The position numbers and the translations under genes were made by a program. A DNA stretch of 64,000 nt. Source: Dioscorea cayenensis subsp. rotundata. Taxonomy: Eukaryota > Streptophyta > Magnoliopsida > Dioscoreales > Dioscoreaceae. Under the pieces are notes generated by a model that saw only the letters and a program-made list of their open reading frames with translations, did no database searches and had not been told where the DNA came from. Positions within the stretch are counted from its first letter, which is position 1. Each line of letters opens with the position of its first letter. The stretch is from contig NC_052481.1 of the NCBI RefSeq assembly GCF_009730915.1, positions 21,984,461 to 22,048,460 of the forward strand. The letters are read 5' to 3'. This document shows, one piece after another, positions 35,383-48,456 of the stretch.

Positions 35383-35418
35383 GTGGGTCCCATGTGGGAC
35401 CTACAAAGGTACACGTGT
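35383..35418. promoter_or_regulatory. TCP-type palindrome and G-box
   Basis: GTGGGTCCCATGTGGGACC (35383-35401) holds two GTGGGNCC cores, the class of site bound by TCP factors, within the palindrome GGTCCCA-TG-TGGGACC. Eleven bases on is ACACGTGT (35411-35418), a perfect palindromic G-box. The cluster is 2.2 kb upstream of the LBD gene and no nearer gene is seen, so its target is open. Confidence 0.4.
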
Positions 35419-36359
35419 CCACAAGCTTACCATATTCTACGGTTCTTGGTCTCCGCTAGAAACCACTCAACATTGAAAAACAGATGATGATGATCACTCA
35501 TGCATGGCTTTTGTTTTTGTTTTTTTTTTCAGTTAATTAGCTCTTCATAATCACTAATTAACTTGATGTCTAATTAATGCTTGATGAAGTGATAATTAGT
35601 TAGTATAATTGCATGCATGAAACCCTAATCATTTTTCCTTGACTAAAATGAAACCCTAACCAAGGTCTCAGGTTTAATTTCATATGGAGTATTAATTATT
35701 TAAAAGAAGAAGCTTGTATTGTTTTGCAAGGAATTATTGTGTCCAAGTATTTTGGATTATATATATGTGGTTTTGTTGTCTGATATGGAGGCAAATATTC
35801 AAACTTATGATTCTGAGAATGAGAAAACAAGGATGCTGTCAACTTTTTTATTAACTCACAGATAAAACCAATTTAGCGGTGGTGGTTGATAAATGTGCAT
35901 TTCTTTTCCTCATTCATATATAGATGTTCTCTTTGGTCTAAGTACTTATGTCAGACCCTTCCTTCCACCTATAACGGATGTGATACCTACCTACTCAGTG
36001 TAGAGCGAGGTTCTTTTGCTTGTCATAATAACTTACAAATAATAACACTGCCTATAAGTTTTTGGGTCAATTGGTTCTTGGGTCCTCGAGATTATTTTAA
36101 TCAGTTGATAAAAGATTAATTCGAGGGATCAAAATACATGTCTAAAAATTATGAGCACGAAATGTGACGGGTCGATCTCTGCACCCATATATGTGTAAAC
36201 CTCATAGATTATATATAGTTGAAGCGTGTGCAAAGATCTTGCGGCTAGCCGCTCATCTTGGTAAAAGACCAAAAGTTAAAAATAATACTCTTGTGTAATA
36301 TATAAATTACTAATTATTAATTATATATGTATATATGCACGTATAAGTAAATTTTGAAA

Positions 36360-36860
36360 GCAGAGCTTGGCCTAGGACAGATTATCTTCCACCACAGATT
36401 GTTATTCTTGAATGTTGAGACTTATTGCTGCATTTACCTTACCATGCACGCCTATCTTCAAAACTCAAAATTTGGATTGTACATACAATACATGTATATA
36501 TATATATATATATATATTGACTCATTTACTGGTCAGAATAACTTAAACATAGTACTCACTTGTAATATATAATATTTGTTTTTCCTCTTAGTTTTTTCAT
36601 TTTGTTTTTGTGTCGTATTTGGTTGTACAGATTTCTTTTTTAATAAATTAATAAATTATCCACTTTACCTAAAAATATGTAATATTCATTCTTGAAAAAC
36701 ATCGTTTGGCCTGTGACATATTATCTCCAATCATCTGTTATTCTCCTTAATTGTTTGAATAAAAAATATCAACAATATCAAAAACCATTCACTGTGTTCT
36801 ATCTTCAAAACTCAAAATTTGGATTGTATATAAAATATATGTAGATATGTATATATCTAG
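36360..36860. repeat. Diverged direct duplication, period 347 bp
   Basis: Two segments (about 36365-36520 and 36712-36865) share TTGGCCT, ATTATCT and, exactly, 29 bases beginning CTATCTTCAAAACTC (36452 and 36799), each followed by a TA-rich tract. Other parts have drifted. Confidence 0.65.
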
Positions 36861-37562
36861 TTATTAGTTATTGGTTATTGCATACTCTGAAAGAGTATTA
36901 TTTTGTATATGCTATTTTGCTGTAGCAGTGAGTATGACAACTTAGCTATATATATATATATATCACTTCATCGGTACTAATTAATTCATAACCAAGGTTT
37001 TAATCATGCACGCTTGAGGTTGCATAGACATATAAGTTATTGGAGTGTGAGGCAATGTATATCAATGGAACAAATATTATAAAATTTATGTACCAAACTC
37101 TCAAAAATATATATATATATATATATACAAGACAATAATCTAATTGCAATGAATAATGATAAATAACTAGCCTAATTATCATGACTTGTTATTTTTCATT
37201 TTTAATAAAATTTAATGAAACAACCAAATACAATAATTTAAAAATAATAATATTAAACTACTACTCTTGGATTCTCTTTGGATTTAACTATTGCAAAAGC
37301 ATTTATAAATTTTTAATTACAAAAAAATAATTAAAACGAAAAACAGTCTTGTTTGTTGGTTTATTTTCAAATATATATATATATATACTTCTACAGAAGC
37401 ACTATTTTGTTCAATCTATTTTTTTATTACATTTTTTTTATATAAAAGCACATATTGGTTGGTTTCTTATTGATTTATTTAATATTTATTTGTTGGGATT
37501 TGGGAGAAGATAAGGAAAAAAAATGAGGGTTGTAATAGTGAAAAACTGATTATAAATTTCAT

Positions 37563-37735
37563 TGGGCCGGGGTCAGAGAGCCCATAAAATAATTGGGATG
37601 AAGGCGCACGTTAAGCAGTAAAAGATTCGGCGGGACACCATACCAACAGAAACCCTAACCCTAGACGACCATCTCGTTGTATAAAAAAAACCCAATCTTA
37701 GAGAACTGCATCTCATCCGCAGGGTATTGTCTTTC
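37563..37735 (+). promoter_or_regulatory. Promoter-like segment with site II and telo-box motifs
   Basis: TTGGGCCGG (37564) and AGCCCATA (37580) are site II-type TGGGCY motifs; AAACCCTAACCCTAG (37650) is a telo-box pair; TTGTATAAAAAAAAC (37676) is a TATA-like box. CGCAGG/GTATTG (37723) could be a first donor. This set drives ribosomal-protein and snoRNA genes in plants. No clear product follows. Confidence 0.4.
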
Positions 37736-39479
37736 TCTTCTCTAATTCGATTGGTATTCCATGTTTTGTGTCAAATTCTCTTGAGATTTGATCTTCAATC
37801 TGGGTTTTTCTTTTTGTGTTCTTGTGTTTTGGGATTCCTTTTTTATTTTTTTCAGCACAAATCGAAGGCTTGCAGGCTGTTTATTAAAAAAAATCAAGGC
37901 TTTGTGAGCTCAAAAATTGTGCGAAATTAACATCGTCTCTCCCATCACTTGTTTTTCTGATTCTTTTAATTCTCAGAAGAACTATGAAATCGAGACGGAA
38001 ATCTGCCTCTTTTTTTTTTTATATATATATCAATAAAGATGTGATTTTGGTCTGATTTATTACAGCAATGGATTCAAAATCTCAACTTTAATTCTCTCTC
38101 AATTGAAAAGATGTGTGTTTTAGGAATGAACAAGTTAATGCATCAGATGGATATATGATGCCCACAAGGTGTTTGTTGAAATGTCTGAGACATTTTAGTG
38201 AGGGTTTGTTGGCTGTTTATGATGAAGTGATGCATTCATTCATTGTCTCTGATTGCCAAACTGGATCTTGGATTTGGACCTCTCAAAGTGTTTGTCCAGA
38301 TTGAATTGATTGGTTTCTTCAAGAGAAGGTTGGAGAACCCTTTGAATTTGGGAACACTACTAGTGTTTGATGAAATGCCTCTGTGGGTTTGATTGATCAT
38401 GGTTATTAAAATTTTCAGAATACTTGAATTTAAAATTTTTAGCACACTTAGAACAGAAATATAACATGGTTTTTATGTTAAAAATAATTATATATATATA
38501 TAATTAATATGTATCAATTACAACACAATCAGTATACATAATACATTGTCAATATATATATATATATAACAAATATTAAAATATACATTTAAAATGATGA
38601 TTAATTGTTAAATTTTGTGATGAAAAACTATGTCGAATATATCTGATAAAATATTTAAAACATAAATAAATTAATATGCAAAAAACTAAAAGTACAAGTT
38701 TGTGAGTAATTTTTACTGGTTGAGAGTAAGATGGTCAAACACACAAAGGCAAAATTTTAAGGATGAAAGTAAAATAGACCCATTTTCATTAAAAATTACA
38801 ATTTAAGAGCAAGAACAAAATTGTTCAAAAATTTTAACTCAGATAATCATCACACAACAATCATCTGTTTTAGTGATAATATGATTACCGAGTTTATTGA
38901 TAATATTTCAATATTAATAATCTTATATTACCATTACGATACTATAGTTCACCAAAACCGGTAATCCACAGTAATATTTTGACACCACACACCAAATGAT
39001 CCCTTAAGAGGGATGTCAGCAACATCTGTGTGAATAATGTTTACTGAATTAAAGCCAAATGCAGGAGCATAGATAAACAGATCCTGAATGATAAGCAAGG
39101 TTCAGGCCAAATGGTGTAAACTTTGTATGCATAAATGCAAGAGCAGATAATTTGGTGAGCAGCCATACAGAAATTATCAGACAGGATTAATGAGTAAGCA
39201 ATAATAGAAACAGAGGAAATTTTCTAAAACCAATAAGATAAATTAAATTGTCAATTCCCATAAGAACCATCACTAAAAAGTAAATATTGAAGTTTTATAA
39301 TAAAACTAGGTGCAACTAATCCAGGAAACACAAAAAAATAGAGAGTACTTTCAAGCAAAACCTCCCCAGCTTCAGCAATACTTGATTTCCTAATCTGCAA
39401 TTTGACAAACATCAAAAGAATATGATCTCATGCGTGTGTCCAAACAGGTTGAAAGTGACGAGAGCGAGCTTTGTTGCAC
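37736..39479. other. No supported gene downstream of the promoter-like segment
   Basis: Short plus-strand frames at 37727-37930 and 38113-38304 have no recognisable domain. 38450-39000 is AT-rich. 39000-39479 is the probable 3' flank of the HR-lesion-like gene on the minus strand. Confidence 0.4.
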
Positions 39480-41652
39480 TTAGACTGTCTTTGCTTTTGG
39501 GCCTTTCTTCTTGCCTTGCCTTCTAGGAATTGAATTCTTCATCCCCAAGAAAAAGAGCAACGCGCCGAACAGGGCCAAGTTCTGCACCAAGCCACAAACG
39601 AAAGGTATAATTCATTCAGCAAGTTCAATTTTGTAATCTAAAAGACTGGATAAAGAAAAGCTCAAAAGGCATGCCTGAGTGAACTTAACGAAGAGCTGAA
39701 CAAACTCTGGTTTCTCGATGTCATAGTTGTAGAAATCGTACACTACTGGTGTTATGAATGTCAAATAGACCAGCTGCATAAAGAAAAAGCACCACCTTCG
39801 TCATTCCAGATAAGAGATGTGAAATCAGACATTGTAAAGACTAATTAAGAAAAACACATCATCCTCTATCAAAAATCCTGTCATAATAACAGTTAACAAT
39901 TGTCAGAAGTTTTCATAAACTAGGTTACACCAAAAGCGCCACATCTGTTGGCACTTTCTAATCACCCATCAAAGGCAATTGTGTTCTCGTCATCATGGAA
40001 ACCACCTATAAAAATATGTGCTTGTGAAAGAATTGGTAGAATTAGGATAGTACCAGGAGATAAGCACCAAAGGAGCTACTGAAAATAAAAAGAAGTCCTC
40101 CGAGCCCCTTCAGAGTTATGGTAGCAGCAATAACATGCCTCATCTGGAAAATATATGAAGGAGAACAATCTTTTAACAACAACTAGTAATCAAAATACAT
40201 TTGAAGGGAAAAAACCTCAGCAAAGCATATATTGGCACACTCACCTCAATTTCTGGGACATTGACACCCATATGAGCGGTAACATGATTGATGAAGAGGT
40301 TATATTTGGGCCTAAGGGCTTTGGCTGCAGGGCCACCATCAACTCCAAAATCATTAAACCTGGGAGATAGGCATCATTATTTAACTAGGCATATAAGCAT
40401 CCAAACTCAACCAACTTCCTCATGCCTAAAAAGTATAAACAAAAGGGGCAAACCAAAGAGTAAAATAAAATAGCGACTAATGCATTTCCATTTCCAGGCA
40501 TCACAGACATCAATCATCTTCTTCTTTGAACAGCACTAAATAAAATGGTGGATCATAAATTAACACAAAGATCACCATGCAATTCCATCTTTCATTTTTA
40601 GTAATATTCCGTTTTCCATGTAAAAAAGGATCAATTTGAAGTCCTCTTCAACTTCAGTAGTCATTGTATTAATTGATGAATGGTTAATGCACATAATTGA
40701 GATACCTACATTATAAGTAACAAAACAGAAACAAATCATATACATAACTTAACCAACATTTATCAGATAGCATTGTACTCATCACCAAAAAGAACAGAGA
40801 AAAAAATTATAGTCCTGATTGGACTAACAATCTAATGAGAATATATATATATATATATATATATATGCACCATTCTTGACATAAATATATCAGAACATAA
40901 AGAACTCATGCAACTTCATCTATTCCCGTCATAATGAAGCAATTGATTCTAAATTTCCAATTGTTTTGCTAAAAATATGGAAAGAAATCAGATGCATAAG
41001 TGTTCTATTTAAGTGCCACCCATGAATAACCTACTCCGATGACTCATTAATGGTAGGAGAAAGAACCAAGTTTCAGCCCTACAAACTTGTTATTAAAGAG
41101 CATTAACTAAATTATGTGAGAACCTGGAAACTCTTAATCAATGACAAATAACATAAAAAAAAAAAAAACACATCTTTCCAATATCTAGCAAGTAAAACCG
41201 CGGATCTCATCTTCCAAAATCCACTAAAGATCAAAACTGAAGCCGGATCTAATTAACAATTTGAATCACCGAGATCAAACCATAGATCACACACAAAACT
41301 AAGAAAATAAAAGAACAATGCAGCTAAAACACCTAAACCACGCCATAAGACGACCAGATCCACAAACACAATCCTCACAAGAGCCTAAAAACCAAGAAGT
41401 AAGAGAACCACAATCAAACACCACACTGATCCAACAAAAAACAGATAAAAAAACTTCAAATCATAGGTTAAAACAAGAACTCCAAACTCTAAAAACCAAA
41501 ACAACTCTACAAAAACCCTAAAAATCTTTAAAAATAAATAAGTAAAAAAAAAACAAGAAAGAAGAACAGATCTAGAAAGCTCACTCCTGGTAAGCAGAGA
41601 GGATGAAGACGGAGGCAAAGAGAACTCTCCCCGCGAACGAGACGAAGCCCAT
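39480..41652 (-). CDS. HR-lesion-inducing-like membrane protein
   Basis: Five exons, 41652-41585, 40359-40245, 40143-40054, 39773-39675 and 39581-39480, join to 157 residues, the family length. The protein begins MGFVSFAGRVLFASVFILSA and continues EFNDFGVDGGPAAKALRPKY, followed by hydrophobic helices around TITLKGLGGLLFIFSSSFGA and LVYLTFITPVVYDFYN and a last one at NLALFGALLFFLGM, with a Lys-rich tail KKKGPKAKTV. That order matches the HR_lesion family (tobacco lesion-inducing ORF relatives), predicted ER or membrane proteins whose overexpression can cause cell death; biochemical role unknown. Intron 4 (39674-39582) starts with GC rather than GT (CTCAG/GCATGC) and ends CAG. The 1.2-kb first intron contains a (TA)n tract. 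A TATA-like CTTTAAATAGC lies at about 41765. Confidence 0.9.
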
Positions 41653-41769
41653 GATGATGCTCGCCGAGAAAGAGAGAGAGAGATCTCGAATCGGCCGGCG
41701 ATGAGATCGAAATTTGGGGCTTTGCTTGAAGACTGGGGTGAAGAAAGAGAGCTTCTTCGCTATTTAAAG

Positions 41770-43023
41770 CACGGGAAACGGAGAGCGGCAGCCTTTCGGA
41801 CCCAACGCGTTAATAAAGGCCCCCGGTTTTGGTTGTTAATTACTTTAATGCCACTCCGTGGGAAATAACACGGAAGAGGAGCGTGCCAGTACCAAAAATG
41901 GGCCGACATCTGCTTTAAAAATCGTGTTGGGATCTCAGCCGTTGGATTCTGAGAAAGCATGATTATATATATAATGGAAAGCTTGTGATATACTTACTAT
42001 CAAAAAATTGAAGAAAACTTTTTTTTTTTTGGGACAATGTGATTGTTTTAATTTTATCAATTAAATTTTATGATAATTTTCACGCCCATTTAGATTGGAC
42101 AAAATATAAAATCATCAAAAATATAATTTTTATTTTATTAAATAAACATATATATATATATATAACCACTATTCTAAAAGTTTTATTTTATGTGATGATC
42201 ATTATTTTAGAAAAATATATGGTAAATTACTAAACTTCTATTAACTTGAAGAAGAAGATATTACTTTTTCCGGTATTATTTACTTGTCTTATTTAAGAAG
42301 TTTTATTTGATTTTTTTATATATCTATTAAAAAATCTATAAAATATTAAATAGTTTTTTCTCAATTTTACTTTTTATTTTTAATACTATATTACTACATT
42401 TGTCAATATTTTTTTTGGAAAATCAAAACATTATATTGACAGAGAATAAAAAATACAATTCAATTTTTTAAAAATTTAAAGAAATCATGATGGATATTAA
42501 ATGGGGTAATTTTAAAAAATTGATACAATTTTTTTATAAATTTTAAGACAATAACAAATTTTATCCAATGTTCTTAACCAGTATGAATGTTAAAATGAAC
42601 AAATAATAAAGACTGGAGGGAGTAATTTGCAATAATGATTATTTATAAGAATTTCATCCTAACAAAATAAAAGAATTTCCATGGAAGAGAAAAGCAATCA
42701 ATCCAGCATTTTGGATAACAAACTGGGAAAGAGTGGAAAATAATGTAAATTGATTATCAATGAAACAATAGCAGGTGAGTCCAGCATTTTGGTAGTAATA
42801 TCAACCAGAATGTCTGGTAAAGCGTCATGAATCTTTATGTACAAAAAAATAATGTTCCCTTTCTTTCCACCAAGCGTTAAACCATGCAGTGCACTAACCA
42901 GCCCATAACTTAAAGCCCCAATTTTTCCCAGACATAAACAATACTTCCACCAGTGGCTGCAAACTAGACATATATATACAGGTTTTCTTTTTCTTTTTCT
43001 TTGTTGTTTCTCTCTTGTTTTTG
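41770..43023. other. Intergenic, AT-rich, no gene
   Basis: 41770-41960 is the promoter side of the HR-lesion-like gene, with AGCCGTTGGAT at 41937. The rest is AT-rich; 42700-43023 is probably the ATG9 3'UTR on the minus strand. Confidence 0.45.
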
Positions 43024-46000
43024 CTATACTGGATCAATGCTCCTAGGTAGTATTCGTACAGGAAGGGTTTTTAATGGCGGACCGTAAGAATCCACATATG
43101 GACGATGAAATCCTTCGGTTTTATCAGAGTCCTCCATGTAGTATGTCTTGGATAAACTCTTTGGATCTGCACTGCCACCATCACCACTGCCATCATGTTG
43201 TGATTCATCTACACTTTTGTTTGACAAATCATCGCTATGGTGACTGAAATTATGGTGGCCGATGAAGGGGGCCGGCTCAAGAAAACTACCTGGGGGACCC
43301 AATGAGTGTGGCTCGTCTGGACCGGTCCGTGCCCACCAAGGTCTCTGAAAGTCATGCTGCCGGGGGTTCTGGTGATTGAGAATGCTGTCTCTCAAAAATG
43401 GACTAGGCATAGAAGCTTCCAAGTGACTCTGTGACGGATTCTGGTGGTGAAGAATGCTGTTTGTTAAAAATGGACTGGATGTAGAGGCCCCAGAATGACT
43501 TTGCATTCTATCTGAGAAGAGCAGGCCCCAGTTGTCTTCAGGATCTATCTGGAGATGGTTGTCCGGTTGCCACGGATCATCATGTTGCCTAAGACCGATT
43601 CCACTAGACAGAGGAATGTCATTTAAATTCTGCACCGTCTCAGATGGAGGAGACACATAATACCAATCTAGTAGATAGGGATGAGTCCTCTGATCCACAT
43701 TTATCATCCATAAAGTACCCAAATTGTAGCCAGTTTGATGAACACCATCCTGTACAGGTCTGTAGGCAAGTTCACCATGGCCACCAAGAACTGGAGTGAA
43801 TTGATTAGCTTGGTTCACTGAATAATCCTGATAGGTCATACGGTGCATTTGCTTCTCCCTAAAACTGCGAAGAGTAGATAGGAATTGCTGGCCCTGAGAA
43901 TTAGGCTCCCATGATGGATAGGCACTGTGAAAGCTGTATAAACAAACATAACTTATTTATTTAGTTTACGAGAACAAAGCAGAAGTGAATATTTCTATCC
44001 TATAGACGATAAAACTCTGCAAACTTAGTCACAGGAAAAGCATATATGAATGCCTAGAACTCGCAAGAAGAATGGCAAATACTACTAGGATATAAACCAC
44101 TTTATTTTCTAGTCATCATCACTGGCATATCAAAATATCACTACTTTTCTCTCTTAATTAAATATTTACAATCAAGACCAGTTGCGGTTGCATGAGAAAA
44201 GAAAAGAGAATTAGTTAGAGGTTAAGATATCAAAATTCCAATACCTAAAAGGTTTTAATATATAACTTTAAGTTTGTTCTTAGAGTATAACCTTCTTAAA
44301 CTAATGGATGTCTCCAGAAAAGACTACACAACTGAATCAACAAATTGAAAAAGAGGTAGGATTATCATTTCTAAGCACTACCATAAAATTGCGGAACTTC
44401 CACATCATAATTTTCTTAAGGATGTAATACATATATACATATATACATATATATATATGGGTTATGAACATAAATTCATTAAATTATTCAAACTGTTTAA
44501 TAAGTAGAAACAAGGTCAGCAATAAAAAAGAGGTTTAATGATCTGGGTGACAAAGGAACTATCTTCTCTCTTTATTCACGGAGGCCTGAAGCAAAAGAAA
44601 AGCTAGATATTGCCTCCAGCATATGATTGTCAGCATAACCTAGATTTTCTATTGTCAAGAGATGATACCTTAAAAAAGATTTCTCCATCTTGCCTTGGGA
44701 ACTCCTTTTTTCTCTAGGAGCATCACAGGGGGAACCATATTTCCTATTTCCATGACATTCAAAGTCAAATACGCTTAAGCTGCAACAACATTAGAAAGTC
44801 AGAAAGCAGCATTTAATAAAAACAAACCAAAAAGGAAAACAATGAGCTTTTCCATATTCTTTCCATAAAGAAAATTGAATAACCTGCAAACATGACCGAC
44901 ACCTTCAATATCCACAGTGAAATCCGAGATGAAACGTAAAATATCATCGACATGCTGTAGTAGAAGATAGAAATCGTTTGAGATGAAATCAAAGCACAAC
45001 TGAGATGAAGTTCGCTAAAGACAAGTATTGAGTATTACCTTTGGTAAAACAAATATGAGCAAGTATGGAGTGACAAAGATAGAGGCCATTTCTTCCAGTA
45101 GCAACATCCCAGTGTACTGTCAATATGAAAATTATCAAGACTACCAAGTCCATTAAAAACTTACAAGTAAACATTGACAATATATAGAAGAATTCCAATT
45201 ACAGATTTCAGATTAACAAGATTGAAGAACAAGTTCAGGTCAGCATATGATAACAGTCTATCATCGCTATACACATAAAAAAGAAATGAAAATTTATGTT
45301 TTGCAGAAGGCTATGGATCTTGCTTAGCTGATGGTAAAAAGTTGATTTAAAAAAGAAAGTTACTAATCTGCCACTGGATATCTTCGTTTCCCAATAAACC
45401 AAAGACTAGTGTGCAAGATGACAATAAAAGTTTAAATTCGAGATCAAGTAATTTACAAAATTGTGTTTATAGTTGATATACGAAAAGGAATCCATATAAA
45501 GATAGTTCCAAATTTTGGCATCAGTCCAAATTTCTAGTTTTCTACTCCCTACCAGATGCAGTAAAATTTACCTGAAATAAATTTTCAAATTCTTTCCGAA
45601 CCAAATCACTATTTGCTTTACCACGCCATCTCTTTGGCATATAATGTGTATGCTGAACAACAAGAGACATTGCTCCTTCTTGATCAAGGACCTGTAGCTC
45701 ATCAGACACCAGGGCTCTGCTAATAGCAGTCACTGTTCCAAAGACTGCGGCATACCAAAATAAGTTGCGGCCATAAATCTGCAGACATGATTAATGCATG
45801 AGATGGCAAAAATACATTAAAAACCAGGAGAAATATTATACGCCATTTATAAAAGAGGTCTTACATGACCCTCTAGCAGTGATTCATCCAAGATAGCAAT
45901 GATGATCAAAATTGCAGCAAAGCCCCCAGAGACAAAGGAAATAAATTTGGCAATGATTGTCACAAGGGGTGAGGGAAATTGCTTCAGATAATTGGAAGCA

Positions 46001-48395
46001 TGCACAACACTATTGTTCATTCGATGTTTGAATAAATGGTCAACCTGAAATAGAAGTATAAAAATAGTGAAAATGTGAAATAAATCACTTGCAATTTAGC
46101 CTAGTAAATATAATTTGAGTAAAAAACTTGGAAAACAGACAGAACACTATCGATTATCGACCATCAACCACACAATTATAATAGCATATGCAGGTTGTTG
46201 TAGGGTTGAGACTAAAGTTTGGCAATAATGACACCTTGTTAAGATAAAAAAATAGGCACCCATCATATGGGTTTTACACAACAATGACTTCTGTCAAAAG
46301 AGCAAAGTATGCACTCTAGCTCCTTGAAGAAAGCAGTTCACCTTAAATGGCATGAGACAACAAAGTGATACCAGATGAATAGTTATTGCCCCGAAACTAA
46401 GATTGGGACAAAAGCATACACTCATGAACAACAATTTCTTCCCAGGTATAACAACAAATCCCATAAGTAAAATGCCAAAAACAAAAGTCTAATCTTTCAA
46501 ACCTATTCAAAGCAAAAATTAATTGACTAACGATCATGAATTTCCATTTACAACATAAATGACTTGGAAGTTAAAATGTTAGAACCATCCTAAATATATT
46601 AGTCCCTAAAAAAATCCAATTGAATATTGCCATGCATGCTTAAATACCTCATTGAACTCCCTGAAGATCCACTTGGCTAAATTAGACCATCTTCGAGATG
46701 AAGCTGTACTAGGATGGTGATAAAATTGCTCCGCATGTCTAAGAAACAGATATACAAGCATAAAGATAACAAGGCACGGAGAGAGAATAAAAATGACAAC
46801 CCCAATCACCATTAGCCTCTTCCTCAATAATGATGGATTTGCAAGGTAGTCCCTTCGGATGCAAAATTTACTGCAGAAAGAATAGCAACTCGAATCAGCT
46901 TAGGATGAAGATAACTTACAAAAATTCATCATGTTTCCTTGGAAACTTAATATACACCAAAATTTAGAATGTACTTTAAAACAGTCAAAATATATAAAGC
47001 AGCAAATAACAAGCAAATAATAAATAATAAATAAAAAGCCATAACCTTAAGGGAATGCTTCAAAATTAAAATATCGACATATAGTGACTCAGTGATAATT
47101 CAAAAGAAGATTAATACAATTTAAAAAAAAAAAAAAACTACCAATTGAACAAGCATGCCTGGAATTTTTAAAAGGTCAATCCATATTCATCTGAGCCACT
47201 TGAAGTTAAATAAACTGTTCTATCATCCCTACTACAGATTATCCACAATGCAATTGAAATAATAACAATGTTTTCTAGACAGATAAGGAGTGAAAGCACA
47301 AATCTTAATTTCAGGTGTGAGTTGAGTGAAGAAATTGACACGGCATTTTGCCAGAGGTGGAATGCATGTAGATATGATGCGGTGACAAGCAAATATGTGC
47401 CTACCTGTCAAACATACTTTGAAATATGCACCAATTCAAGACCCATTCAAAAGCCTTTGTCAGAATAAGACGATTTTGCCTTCCATTTGATCGAGAATTG
47501 ACAGTAGGACCAGCTCCAGGGACCCACCAAGGAATTGAAAAGGCAAGAACACCTTTGTTGAGCATCCCTATCAAGTAATTCTCTTTGCGCATTATTCTCA
47601 TCATCACATCATGAGCAGAAAGATCTTTGACCACACAGATTTTTTGTGATTCTTGTAGTCGAACAACTTTGTCTAAAATCTCTTGCCAAGAAGTTGTCTG
47701 GATCTCCAGATCTGTAACTTTGAGACTGGGAAAAGAAGGGAAAATATATATATATAAAAAAAAGGTCTTCATAACATAAGAACCAACTAATAAAAAGGAT
47801 ATAAGTTGCATTCTTACCTATTGTAATAAAACTTACGGATTTTAACCATATATTGGAATTGCACAATGAACTGCAAGAAGTTGAGTACCCCATGGAAAGT
47901 CAATAAGGCCATAGACCCGATAATAATTCCTTTTGTAATTGTGAAAGGAGCAAGAGGGTGCTGATTAAAGGCTTCCTTTGCCAGATCACAAGTCCTGTTC
48001 CCTGACTCAAATGCATCAATCCCACATTTTGCATTCCAGAGATAATTCCAGTTAATAACAAGGAAGCAAAATCCAATAAAACATGTTACGAAAATCACAG
48101 TCAGAATTTCAAATATCCACTTGATGATGATGCACCGGAGACCTTTCTCGCGATGATAACTATAAAGCCTCTCAAAGAACAGATCCAAATCAGCTATCGA
48201 TTCTACCTCTAGCCCATCACCATTAAGAAGTCCTGATGGGCTTTCATTGCCAGATTGGGGTAATCTCTGGTAATCTGACAGTTCTATCTCTGGTGGCACA
48301 TCCTTAAGCAAGTGTGTATTCAAAGATGATCCACTTGGCCATTGCCATCTGAATCTGCTGGGAGCAGTCCCATCCCTTCTAATACCGGACATCAT
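43024..48395 (-). CDS. ATG9: Autophagy-related protein 9, lipid scramblase
   Basis: Nine coding exons: 48395-47818, 47725-47405, 46870-46648, 46044-45865, 45778-45572, 45116-45039, 44954-44884, 44779-44669 and 43933-43024, all GT-AG and in phase, giving 892 residues. ATG9 is the transmembrane protein whose vesicles seed the phagophore; known homologues are trimeric scramblases. Hydrophobic segments include IIIKWIFEILTVIFVTCFIG, ITKGIIIGSMALLTFHGVL, LMVIGVVIFILSPCLVIFML and FISFVSGGFAAILIIIAILD. Conserved core motifs include WQEILDKVVRLQES, MRIMRKENYLIGMLNKGVL, NWCIFQSMFD, HYMPKRWRGK and EEMASIFVTPYLLIFVLP. The long cytosolic tail contains an imperfect internal repeat (SPFLTNSILHHQNP / SPFLRDSILNHQNP). 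Start M1 or M4 (48386) cannot be separated. Confidence 0.95.
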
Positions 48396-48456
48396 TTAGA
48401 AAAGATCAAGCCAAGAAATTGTTGTTTATCCATACTACATAATGATCATCTGAATG

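Larger units (their letters stand above)
33304..37560. other. Long intergenic region, no supported gene
   Basis: It includes the LBD promoter side. Two local duplications are present: 34264-34391 (66-bp period) and 36360-36860 (347-bp period). A cis-motif cluster lies at 35383-35418. (TA)n tracts are frequent. Coding frames are short and random in composition. Confidence 0.45.

Noticed and set aside
38113-38304. Short plus-strand frame and a possible C/D-box snoRNA (ATGATGA near 38219, CTGA near 38251, TTGGC/GCCAA stem)
   Set aside because: The protein frame has no homologue that I recognise. The C-D distance (about 26 bases) is too short for a standard box C/D RNA and no rRNA antisense element is evident.
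40155-40473. Plus-strand frames over the HR-lesion-like exons
   Set aside because: Antisense shadows of the minus-strand coding exons.
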